Shown here: in pieces, positions 32,053 to 38,023 of the stretch | Layout: every line of letters begins with the position of its first letter | Position numbering within the stretch: the first letter of the stretch is position 1 | NCBI GenBank assembly: GCA_947088135.1 | Contig: CAMUFJ010000015.1 | Span: 1-38,023, forward strand | DNA length: 38,023 nt | DNA from: an uncultured Clostridia bacterium | GTDB taxonomy: Bacteria; Bacillota; Clostridia; Christensenellales; Borkfalkiaceae | Direction: 5' to 3' | Program-made: the position numbers and the translations under genes | Notes under the pieces: model-generated | Database searches by the model: none | The model's input: the letters and a program-made list of their open reading frames with translations, nothing else | What the model was told of the DNA's origin: nothing

Positions 32053-33978
32053 CTATTCGACTGCTTTCAGCGATTCGTTCATGTCGATTTTTATGATTTT
32101 ACGGCGCAAGAGCAGGGTCACGGCGGCTGTAAACGTCAAGACGATAAAGGGCGCGATCAGCCAAACGAACCAAGAAACTCCCCCGAGCGTGCCCATGCCC
32201 ATTGCGCCGAACACCAGCCAAATGAGAAGCGCCGCGCAAGGATAGCCGAACGCGATTCCTACGGCGGTATCGATATAGATTTCGCGGTAGATATAACCCG
32301 CAACCTCCTTGTCGTGATAGCCGAGCACCATAAGCGTGGCGAGCTCTCGGTTGCGTTCGCTGATGTTGATATTGGTGAGCGTGTATACGACGACCGCCGT
32401 CAGTAGCCCCGCAAAAATAACCACGACGACTGCGACTGCCATGACGGTAGGGGAATCGATCCCGTGGAACAGGCATAGATCCAAGAGCGCGAGTCCCGCC
32501 GTGACGAGCGCGGTGGAAAAAGCGACTGCGACGACCGTCATTAAAAACCGATTCATGTACCGAAGCACGTTGCGCATGGTGGATTTGTACTTGAAAGAAA
32601 GCATATTCCAAAGAAGGGGAATGCGTTCCAGAAATACTTTTTTTCCAACCTTGGGAGCTTTGGGACGGAGCAGAACGGCAGGCTTTTCCTTGGTCATTTT
32701 TCTGCCTGCCCAAGCGGTTGCGATCAAGGTGCCCGCTACGATGAAAAAGAAGACGAGCAGGAAAAACCAATCGTTGATGCGGCTTGACATCGGGGGCATG
32801 GCGAACGAATAATGAAATACCACGTATAACAGTCTTGCAATGCCGATTTCCACGAAATACGCGCCTACGCCTCCGATCCCGCAACCGATCATGGCGAAAA
32901 GAATGTACTTGAAAACAATGCGCCAAGCGGGATAGCCGAGCGTGCTCAAACAAGCTATCTGCGCGCGCTCTTCCTCGATAAGGCGGGTCATGGTGGAGAG
33001 CACGACGAGGGCGGTGACGAGTAAAAACGCGACCATGAGTACGTAGCAGATCGCCCGCACTTTCTCCGCATACGAATGCAGGGAATGGAAGCTGTAATTG
33101 TCGTACAGTGTGAGGATGCGCACATTTTCCTCTGCGTCGGAGGTTTCGTTCGTTACGTAAGTCTTATAGGCGGCGGAAAACGCGGAGAATAAATTCCTGT
33201 TTTCGATGGCGACGTAGGCGTCGCCCAAAGGCAACAGCCTGCCGAAGCCCATGATTTCGGGAACGACGTCGTAGGAGAGGTACAAAATATTATCAACGGT
33301 AATGAGGTTGTTAACGTCTGTGATATTGTCGGGGATCTCGGTGTCCTCGGGGTTGCGGTAGCTCGGCTCGCCGTCGACGGCAAAAGTAAGAGGGGAGAGT
33401 ACCGTTTCCGTTACCGTCACCGTGCGCGCAGCCATGCTGTCGGGGAGCATATCGAGAGCGGGGTCTGCCTCCCCGCCGTTCTGCTCGGCAAGCTGTTTTA
33501 AAATCGTTTTAAAGTTGAGTTCGACTTGCGTGCCGAGGGGAAGCTCCTTTATTTTGTTGTCATTTTGTTCGCTCGCGGCGGTGTATTCGGGCGTTTCCCC
33601 CTCCCAAAGTTCTTTGCGTTCCTTTACGTTCACGGTTTGCTCGCCGTCGAAAAAGTAAAGCCGTACAAGGCGGTCTTCCCCGTTTACGGAAAGATTTACG
33701 TCGAGCGACATTCCCAAATTAACGCCTTCGCCGTAGCGGGCGCGGAGGGCGGATATCTCCTCCTCCGAAAAGCCCTTTTCCGCCTTGCTCTTTATAATAA
33801 AGTCGCTCACGTTTCGGGCGATATAGTAGTCGGTCATGGAATCGTTGATCTTATCCACGACACAACCGATGCCCGCCACGAAGCCGACGCTGATGACGAC
33901 CATGAGAATGACGGAAAGGAGGCGCGTAAAATGCTTTTTAAAGACGCGCGCGAGCGTTTTCAAATACGTTTTCACCAC
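32053..33978 (-). CDS. ABC transporter permease, FtsX/MacB type
   Basis: A 641-residue permease with two FtsX-like units. A first membrane segment (about 19-42) is followed by a large extracytoplasmic domain to about 300. Three helices lie in the region 305-435, then a cytoplasmic Lys-rich linker, another helix near 475-500, and three helices at the C-terminus. Gram-positive members export peptides, sense antimicrobial peptides or handle lipoproteins; none of these is proven here. The start is GTG inside the end of the ATPase gene (7 nt overlap), so the two are coupled. No two-component system is adjacent, unlike the BceAB type. Confidence 0.88.
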   Translation of the reverse strand: MVKTYLKTLARVFKKHFTRLLSVILMVVISVGFVAGIGCVVDKINDSMTDYYIARNVSDFIIKSKAEKGFSEEEISALRARYGEGVNLGMSLDVNLSVNGEDRLVRLYFFDGEQTVNVKERKELWEGETPEYTAASEQNDNKIKELPLGTQVELNFKTILKQLAEQNGGEADPALDMLPDSMAARTVTVTETVLSPLTFAVDGEPSYRNPEDTEIPDNITDVNNLITVDNILYLSYDVVPEIMGFGRLLPLGDAYVAIENRNLFSAFSAAYKTYVTNETSDAEENVRILTLYDNYSFHSLHSYAEKVRAICYVLMVAFLLVTALVVLSTMTRLIEEERAQIACLSTLGYPAWRIVFKYILFAMIGCGIGGVGAYFVEIGIARLLYVVFHYSFAMPPMSSRINDWFFLLVFFFIVAGTLIATAWAGRKMTKEKPAVLLRPKAPKVGKKVFLERIPLLWNMLSFKYKSTMRNVLRYMNRFLMTVVAVAFSTALVTAGLALLDLCLFHGIDSPTVMAVAVVVVIFAGLLTAVVVYTLTNINISERNRELATLMVLGYHDKEVAGYIYREIYIDTAVGIAFGYPCAALLIWLVFGAMGMGTLGGVSWFVWLIAPFIVLTFTAAVTLLLRRKIIKIDMNESLKAVE

Positions 33979-34673
33979 TCGATCTCCTCAATGGATTTGG
34001 GCGAAGGGTTCGCCTCGACGGCTTCGATCTGCCCGTTCTTGATATGGATGACTTTATCCGCCATGTCTTTGAGCGCGGCATTGTGGGTGACGATGATAAC
34101 GGGTTTTTTCTTCTCGCGCGAAATGTCGTGCAACAGCTTTAAAATATGTTTGCCCGTCACGTAATCGAGCGCGCCCGTCGGTTCGTCGCAGAGGAGCAGC
34201 TTGGGATTTTTCGCAACGGCACGCGCAATGGATACGCGTTGCTGTTCTCCGCCCGAGAGCTGTGCGGGGAAGTTGTTAAGACGTTCCGCAAGACCTACCT
34301 GTCCGAGCACCGTTCTTGGATCGAGCGCGTTCTTGCAGATCTCCACGGCGATCTCCACGTTTTCGAGTGCGGTGAGATTGGGCATCAGATTATAGAATTG
34401 AAAGACGAAGCCAACGTCGTTTCTGCGGTAGTCGGTAAGTCCGCGCTTACCCAACGCGGTGACGCATTTTCCGTCGAGTACGATCTCTCCTTCCGTGGCG
34501 TGGTCCATGCCTCCGAGAAGATTTAAAAGCGTTGTTTTTCCCGCGCCGCTCGAACCGAGAATCACGACGAATTCCCCGTCTTCGAGCTCGAACGATACGC
34601 CTTTGAGTGCGTCTACCGCCACGTTACCCGTTTGGTAGCGCTTGCCTACTCCTTTCAGCGTCAAATAACTCAT
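33972..34673 (-). CDS. ABC transporter ATP-binding protein (LolD/MacB type)
   Basis: The 233-residue ATPase partner of the permease. Walker A is GSSGAGKTT (about 39-47), the Q-loop follows, the signature is LSGGEQQR, Walker B is LLLCDEPTGALD, and the switch His is in VTHNAAL. The PTGALD form is typical of the FtsE/LolD/MacB export group. The ATG has GGAGAAG upstream and a promoter at 34710-34739. The gene faces away from the lipoprotein gene at 34930, and both promoters lie in the shared 256-nt gap. Confidence 0.94.
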   Translation of the reverse strand: MSYLTLKGVGKRYQTGNVAVDALKGVSFELEDGEFVVILGSSGAGKTTLLNLLGGMDHATEGEIVLDGKCVTALGKRGLTDYRRNDVGFVFQFYNLMPNLTALENVEIAVEICKNALDPRTVLGQVGLAERLNNFPAQLSGGEQQRVSIARAVAKNPKLLLCDEPTGALDYVTGKHILKLLHDISREKKKPVIIVTHNAALKDMADKVIHIKNGQIEAVEANPSPKSIEEIEW

Positions 34674-34709
34674 ATGCTTCTCCGTTAAAAATGCTAATCT
34701 CTTGACGAT

Positions 34710-34739
34710 ATCATACCATATGCTTTGTCAGAAATGCAA
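34710..34739 (-). promoter_or_regulatory. Probable sigma-A promoter of the ABC transporter operon
   Basis: On the minus strand TTGCAT (34739-34734) and TATGAT (34715-34710), 18-base spacer. The predicted transcript starts near 34703, about 30 nt before the ATPase ATG. Confidence 0.55.
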
Positions 34740-34763
34740 GTGACAAACTCTGTTTAAAATAAA

Positions 34764-34798
34764 AACGAAGTGAAAATTTCAGTAAATTTTCCGTCGTT
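34764..34798. repeat. Imperfect inverted repeat in the divergent region
   Basis: GAAAATTT-CAGT-AAATTTTC (34772-34791) is a perfect 8-base inverted repeat. It continues outward after a small mismatch with AACGA/TCGTT (34764-34768 and 34794-34798). It lies between the two divergent promoters and may be an operator or a weak two-way terminator. Confidence 0.4.
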
Positions 34799-34851
34799 TT
34801 CTTCTTTTGGGAAAAATATTGCCGAAAAACCAAAAAAAATTCGAAAAGATA

Positions 34852-34882
34852 TTGACAACAGGGGGGGGGTAAGTAGTAAAAT
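34852..34882 (+). promoter_or_regulatory. Promoter with nine-G tract in the spacer
   Basis: TTGACA (34852-34857) and TAAAAT (34877-34882) are 19 bases apart, and the spacer contains nine consecutive G (34861-34869). Loss of one or two G would bring the spacer to 18 or 17 bases, the optimum. The predicted transcript starts near 34889 and leads to the lipoprotein ATG at 34930, which has AAAGGAG upstream. Confidence 0.6.
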
Positions 34883-34929
34883 ATATGTAGTATCATAGTA
34901 ACGGCGAATTCAGCTGAAAGGAGAAAAAT

Positions 34930-36009
34930 ATGAAAAAGAAAAGTTTATTTGTTGCGGGTGCGCTCTTTACCGTGGGGGCGCTCGCCATGCTTACGGGCTG
35001 CGGCGGAAAGACGGGTGAAATCAGCGGGAAATATAAGGAAGCTACGGCGGAGGAGGTCGCGGCGGCGTGCGAGGAAGTCAGGTTCGATGATTCTTTCGGT
35101 AACGTGGAGGAAGTCGGTTGGACTTATAATCTGCAAGCCGAGGAGGAGGCGTCGGCAAAAATCGATTTGAGCGTAAAAGCGGATATGGGAAACGGGATCG
35201 TTTCGAACGTCGCTTTTAAGTGGGACGCGGAATCGAGCGCCGAGTACCTTGTGTCCCTTGCCATGGAAGAAAACGGATTGACTTCCGCAGGTGCGGGAAA
35301 GCAGAAATTAAAGACGGAGGGCGGAATTACGACGTCCGGCATCACCTTCAATATGGACTATGACGAGGAGCTCGCGATCTATCACGATATGGAAAGCCTC
35401 TATATTTCGCCGGTCAAGACGTCTTCGTTCTTTGTGGGCAATACCAAGCTTAATTTGGAGGACGTCGTTGAGGATACGATCGGCGGGATCGGAGGCGTTC
35501 CCGGTATGCCTGAAATTCCGAGCGATCCGCAGTTCCCTGCGGTGCCGGAAAAGCCCGACGAATTCAAAGCCATGCTCGAAGAGCTCACGGCAAACGGCGT
35601 AAAAATTTCTATGGATCAGCGGAAGGGCTTGAAGCTCAAATTCACCCTCGATAAGCAAACGGCGGAGAAACTGATTGCGGAAGCCGAGGGCGAAGAGGGG
35701 ATTGCGGCGGAGATCGCATTTAATAGTTTTGCCGTCGATTTCTACGTTGCGTTCGATAAGGACGGTATGTTCGAGGGGACGGGAATCGTGTACGACGTCG
35801 ATATGTCGCTGCAAACGGTTACGGAGATGGGCGCCGTCAGCGGTACGGTGGTGTTGAAGGGAGGCTGCTCCTTAAAGGCTACCGACAAGCAGGCTCGGCT
35901 TCCCGAAGGGATCGCGACGGATGACAGCTATAAGCCCTTCGATGCAGAAGAAATGCTTAAAAAAATTTTCGGGTTCGGTGCCGGAGCACCTGCGCCCGAT
36001 TGGAACTGA
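34930..36009 (+). CDS. Lipoprotein, unknown function
   Basis: A 359-residue exported lipoprotein. MKKK start, hydrophobic core, lipobox LTGC|GG with Cys24 as lipid site. The mature region is acidic and beta-rich, with many Lys/Asp/Glu and few Cys. There is a Pro/Gly-rich stretch at about 189-215 (GGIGGVPGMPEIP) between two similar-sized halves. The overall look is that of large Gram-positive lipoproteins with lipid- or polymer-binding beta folds (LppX/LprG-like in general shape only); I cannot assign a family. It is divergent from the ABC exporter and followed by a good terminator at 36025-36055. Expression may be phase-variable because of the G9 promoter. Confidence 0.75.
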   Translation: MKKKSLFVAGALFTVGALAMLTGCGGKTGEISGKYKEATAEEVAAACEEVRFDDSFGNVEEVGWTYNLQAEEEASAKIDLSVKADMGNGIVSNVAFKWDAESSAEYLVSLAMEENGLTSAGAGKQKLKTEGGITTSGITFNMDYDEELAIYHDMESLYISPVKTSSFFVGNTKLNLEDVVEDTIGGIGGVPGMPEIPSDPQFPAVPEKPDEFKAMLEELTANGVKISMDQRKGLKLKFTLDKQTAEKLIAEAEGEEGIAAEIAFNSFAVDFYVAFDKDGMFEGTGIVYDVDMSLQTVTEMGAVSGTVVLKGGCSLKATDKQARLPEGIATDDSYKPFDAEEMLKKIFGFGAGAPAPDWN

Positions 36010-36024
36010 TCAATTTACGAATCG

Positions 36025-36055
36025 AAAAACGCCGTGCGTTCGCACGGTGTTTTTT
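36025..36055 (+). terminator. Intrinsic terminator after the lipoprotein gene
   Basis: AAAAACGCCGTGCG (36025-36038) pairs with CGCACGGTGTTTTTT (36041-36055) across a two-base centre with one G-U pair, then runs into T. The A run on the left also gives the minus strand a T tract, so it may stop the glycosyltransferase message as well (its stop is at 36091). Confidence 0.85.
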
Positions 36056-36090
36056 TACGCTTTTGCGGACGGTGGGTTCGGAATATCGGG

Positions 36091-37164
36091 CTAATATGAA
36101 AGCATACCGATTGTTCGGAAGAATTCGCGGTTATGGCGGACGGCGGGATGAGAAGGGGAAAGCTCCTCCGCGCGCTTGTGATATTCGAACGCCCGCGCTT
36201 TGTCGCCCAAGGCGTAGTAACAGCAGGTAAGCTCGATGAGGGGAACGATCCCGCGGCAAGACGGTTCTTCGAAATCTCCCTCGGCGGAGCGGTCGGCGCA
36301 TTCGAGGGCGCGTTCGTACCAATAAGCGGCTAAATCGTGTTTCGCTCCTTCGGCGAAGCATTTTCCCAGCTCGCACAAAACCGAAGCGCGCGGATGTCCG
36401 TAAGAAAAGCTGCGCAAAAGCGCGCGGACGGCAAATTCGCGTTCTCCCCGTTCGCGGTGGCAAAGAGCTAATACTTTGCAAGCCTCTATTTTGTTGACGT
36501 ACCAGCCGTCCCCTGCAAGCATTTCGTTTAATACTGCGATTGCGGGCGTGTATAAGCGGTTGTAGTAGAGTTCCCGCCCGTAATAGAATAAATCGCGCGG
36601 GCTCAGTGTTTCCTCCGCCGCCCAGCGTTCGTATATGTGCAAGTTGCGCGCTCCGCGCGGTTTGCTGCTTCCCAAATGCCGTATGCGGAAGGGGGCGGAA
36701 AGCCGTTCTCCGCGCGGGGCGATGCACTCGTGTACCCGCCCGATCCATTGAAAATTTGCTTCCCGCCGAAACAGCCGTTCACGGGTAAACACCGTTGCGG
36801 GGTTTCCTTGCCCGTCCGTCATCTCGTAGGGGCATTCTACAAAATCGGGTTTTCGCTCTTCCAAGTCTTTGCGGAAGGCGGTCAATTTTTCCGCTTCTCC
36901 CTCGGGGAGAACGTCGTCCGCGTCGAGCCACATCAAATAATCTCCCGTGCCTTTGGAAAAAGCATAATTTCGCGCGCTTGCAAAGTCGTCCCGCCAAGGA
37001 TAGAAATACACCAGATCGGTAAATTTTCGCGCGATTTGCGGCGTATCGTCGTCGGAGCCCGTGTCTACGATCACGATTTCGTCTGCGGTGTTTTTTATGC
37101 TTTCCAAACAGCGCGCAAGAACTTCCTGCTCGTTTTTTACGATCATGCAAAGGGAAACCGTCAT
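36091..37164 (-). CDS. Family 2 glycosyltransferase with C-terminal TPR-like region
   Basis: A 357-residue GT-A fold enzyme. It begins MTVSLCMIVKNEQ, then VDTGSDDDT, and the metal/nucleotide-sugar motif DADD (81-84) in MWLDADDVLPEGE; a conserved acceptor-side region has IGRVHE. From about residue 190 the protein is helical with TPR-like pairs (for example AAYWYERALECA and ARAFEYHKRAEELSPSHP). This GT2-TPR arrangement is frequent in spore-forming Firmicutes. The frame opens at 37293, but the ATG at 37164 matches the domain start and has AGGTGA upstream. It is divergent from the collagen-like gene 84 nt away, its probable glycoprotein partner. Confidence 0.88.
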   Translation of the reverse strand: MTVSLCMIVKNEQEVLARCLESIKNTADEIVIVDTGSDDDTPQIARKFTDLVYFYPWRDDFASARNYAFSKGTGDYLMWLDADDVLPEGEAEKLTAFRKDLEERKPDFVECPYEMTDGQGNPATVFTRERLFRREANFQWIGRVHECIAPRGERLSAPFRIRHLGSSKPRGARNLHIYERWAAEETLSPRDLFYYGRELYYNRLYTPAIAVLNEMLAGDGWYVNKIEACKVLALCHRERGEREFAVRALLRSFSYGHPRASVLCELGKCFAEGAKHDLAAYWYERALECADRSAEGDFEEPSCRGIVPLIELTCCYYALGDKARAFEYHKRAEELSPSHPAVRHNREFFRTIGMLSY

Positions 37165-37248
37165 ACTATTGTCACCTCTTTCTTCTTTTAATACTATGAT
37201 AATAGTGGACGGGTCGGTGAACGATTCGTTACAAAGGGAGAAATTTTT

Positions 37249-38023
37249 ATGTGCTTTGAAGATTTTCACGACTACCGCCCTTGCCATTGTCATTGTGTAA
37301 AGCGCGTGCGGGTGGTCGTCGGTACGGGCGTAATAGGTCCTACGGGTGCAACCGGTCCGAGAGGTGCAACGGGGCCTGCCGGGCCTACGGGTGCAACGGG
37401 TGCAACGGGTATAGCGGGGCCTATGGGGGCAACAGGACCTACGGGTGCGACAGGCGTTACGGGTCCGCAGGGTGTACAGGGCTTACAGGGAATGCCCGGC
37501 GAGGCGGGTCCTACGGGAGCAACGGGCGTAGCAGGTCCTACGGGTGCAACGGGAGCAACGGGCGTAGCAGGCCCTACGGGCGCAACGGGAGCAACGGGCG
37601 TAGCAGGTCCTACGGGTGCAACGGGAGCAACGGGCGTAGCAGGCCCTACGGGCGCAACGGGAGCAACGGGCGTAGCGGGTGCAACGGGCGCAACCGGTGC
37701 GACGGGCGTAGCGGGTCCTACGGGCGCAACCGGGCCTACCGGCATAGCCGATTTAAACGCTTACGGCGGGTTGTACAATACGACGCCGCAAACGCTCAAC
37801 TTGACGATAGGCGGTACAACGCAACTGCCGATTCCTTCCGCTATGCCGTTGAAAAACGTAACGGATACTCCTGTCAACAGTCTTACGGTGGGGGCTACCG
37901 GAGTATATGAAATCAATTACTTCTCTAATGTGTCGGCGGCGCTTGGTACGACGGTTACGATGTCGGTACGCAGAAACGGAACGGCGATTCCGCAGGCGAC
38001 GATATCGCGAGTTTTGTCGGTTG
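37249..38023 (+). CDS. Collagen-like surface/exosporium protein (BclA type), 3' end outside window
   Basis: At least 258 residues, frame open to the window edge. The N-terminus is short, with a Cys/His cluster (PCHCHC, residues 11-16) and then basic and Val-rich residues. About 43 Gly-X-Y triplets follow (residues 31-164; mostly GPT, GAT, GVA), rich in Thr for possible O-glycosylation. The C-terminal globular domain begins NAYGGLYNTT and has YEINYFSN and SVRRNGT, as in BclA-like trimerisation domains of Clostridia. No classical signal peptide is seen, as in exosporium proteins. AAAGGGAG precedes the ATG at 37249. The tract contains tandem DNA repeats (separate entry). Confidence 0.88.
   Translation, partial: MCFEDFHDYRPCHCHCVKRVRVVVGTGVIGPTGATGPRGATGPAGPTGATGATGIAGPMGATGPTGATGVTGPQGVQGLQGMPGEAGPTGATGVAGPTGATGATGVAGPTGATGATGVAGPTGATGATGVAGPTGATGATGVAGATGATGATGVAGPTGATGPTGIADLNAYGGLYNTTPQTLNLTIGGTTQLPIPSAMPLKNVTDTPVNSLTVGATGVYEINYFSNVSAALGTTVTMSVRRNGTAIPQATISRVLSV
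37534..37677 (+). repeat. Tandem 36/72-base repeats in the collagen-like gene
   Basis: Four 36-base units (37534, 37570, 37606, 37642) each encode GPTGATGATGVA. Units 1 and 3 are identical, and units 2 and 4 differ only at the last base, while neighbouring units differ at Gly codons. The real period is therefore 72 bases, indicating a recent duplication of a pair. A partial unit precedes and degenerate units follow to 37745. Confidence 0.92.

Noticed and set aside
37534..37713. CRISPR-like spaced repeats
   Set aside because: The units are directly adjacent, in frame and coding, with no unique spacers.
37290..37745. Long antisense open frame encoding a Pro-Val-Ala repeat protein
   Set aside because: It is the mirror of the Gly-X-Y repeats on the plus strand; the composition follows from the repeat, and there is no domain at either end.
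37281..37910. Plus-strand frame rich in Gly, Arg, Asn and Tyr
   Set aside because: A shifted reading of the collagen tract. The frame from ATG 37249 has a ribosome site, Gly-X-Y triplets and a recognisable C-terminal domain.

Overview
This is a 38 kb stretch of bacterial chromosome, almost fully coding. Genes are packed head-to-tail with many 1-8 nt overlaps. I see no rRNA, tRNA, IS element, CRISPR or prophage. The dgt-dnaG-rpoD-trmK-nif3 order, a YlbJ-like protein, lipobox proteins, strong Shine-Dalgarno sites and a collagen-like BclA-type surface protein all point to a Gram-positive Firmicute of the class Clostridia, probably an uncultured gut lineage. The DNA looks moderately GC-rich by eye. 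The taxonomic call is inference.

Layout. 1-3253: lepA (5' end outside the window), an MGMT-family gene and hemW. 3311-4183 (minus): a membrane-anchored papain-fold hydrolase with a consensus promoter that touches its start. 4431-5264: a patatin-like lipase. 5283-10889: a tightly overlapped shikimate operon, ComEC-like MBL protein-aroC-aroB-aroE-aroQ-aroK-SDR. 10956-16971: a macromolecular-synthesis cluster, dgt-dnaG-rpoD-trmK-nif3-zinc ribbon protein. 17030-18602: an alanine racemase homologue followed by a 5-formyl-THF cyclo-ligase that has no canonical start codon. 18624-22258: a membrane protein, rsmD, coaD, DAHP synthase and prephenate dehydratase. 22260-25330: a YlbJ-like protein (minus), a second patatin and rarA. 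25400-30370: a lipoprotein (minus), then a membrane protein-guaB and guaA-zinc ribbon protein. 30503-32003: glmM behind a structured leader, plus a possible 41-aa membrane peptide. 32053-34673 (minus): an ABC exporter of FtsX/MacB type. 34930-36009: a lipoprotein whose promoter spacer contains nine G. 36091-37164 (minus): a family-2 glycosyltransferase. 37249-end: a collagen-like protein that leaves the window.

How it fits together. DAHP synthase and AroB/Q/E/K/C cover the shikimate pathway except EPSP synthase (AroA), which is not here. Prephenate dehydratase takes chorismate-derived prephenate towards phenylalanine. GuaB and GuaA make GMP from IMP. GlmM and the racemase feed peptidoglycan synthesis.

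Most interesting signals: a possible phase-variable promoter (G9 tract between -35 and -10); two consensus promoters placed so that the mRNA would be nearly leaderless; a cyclo-ligase gene without an AUG/GUG/UUG; a hairpin covering the Shine-Dalgarno and start of glmM; a collagen-like glycoprotein candidate next to a glycosyltransferase; and a prephenate dehydratase with THF in place of the catalytic TRF.
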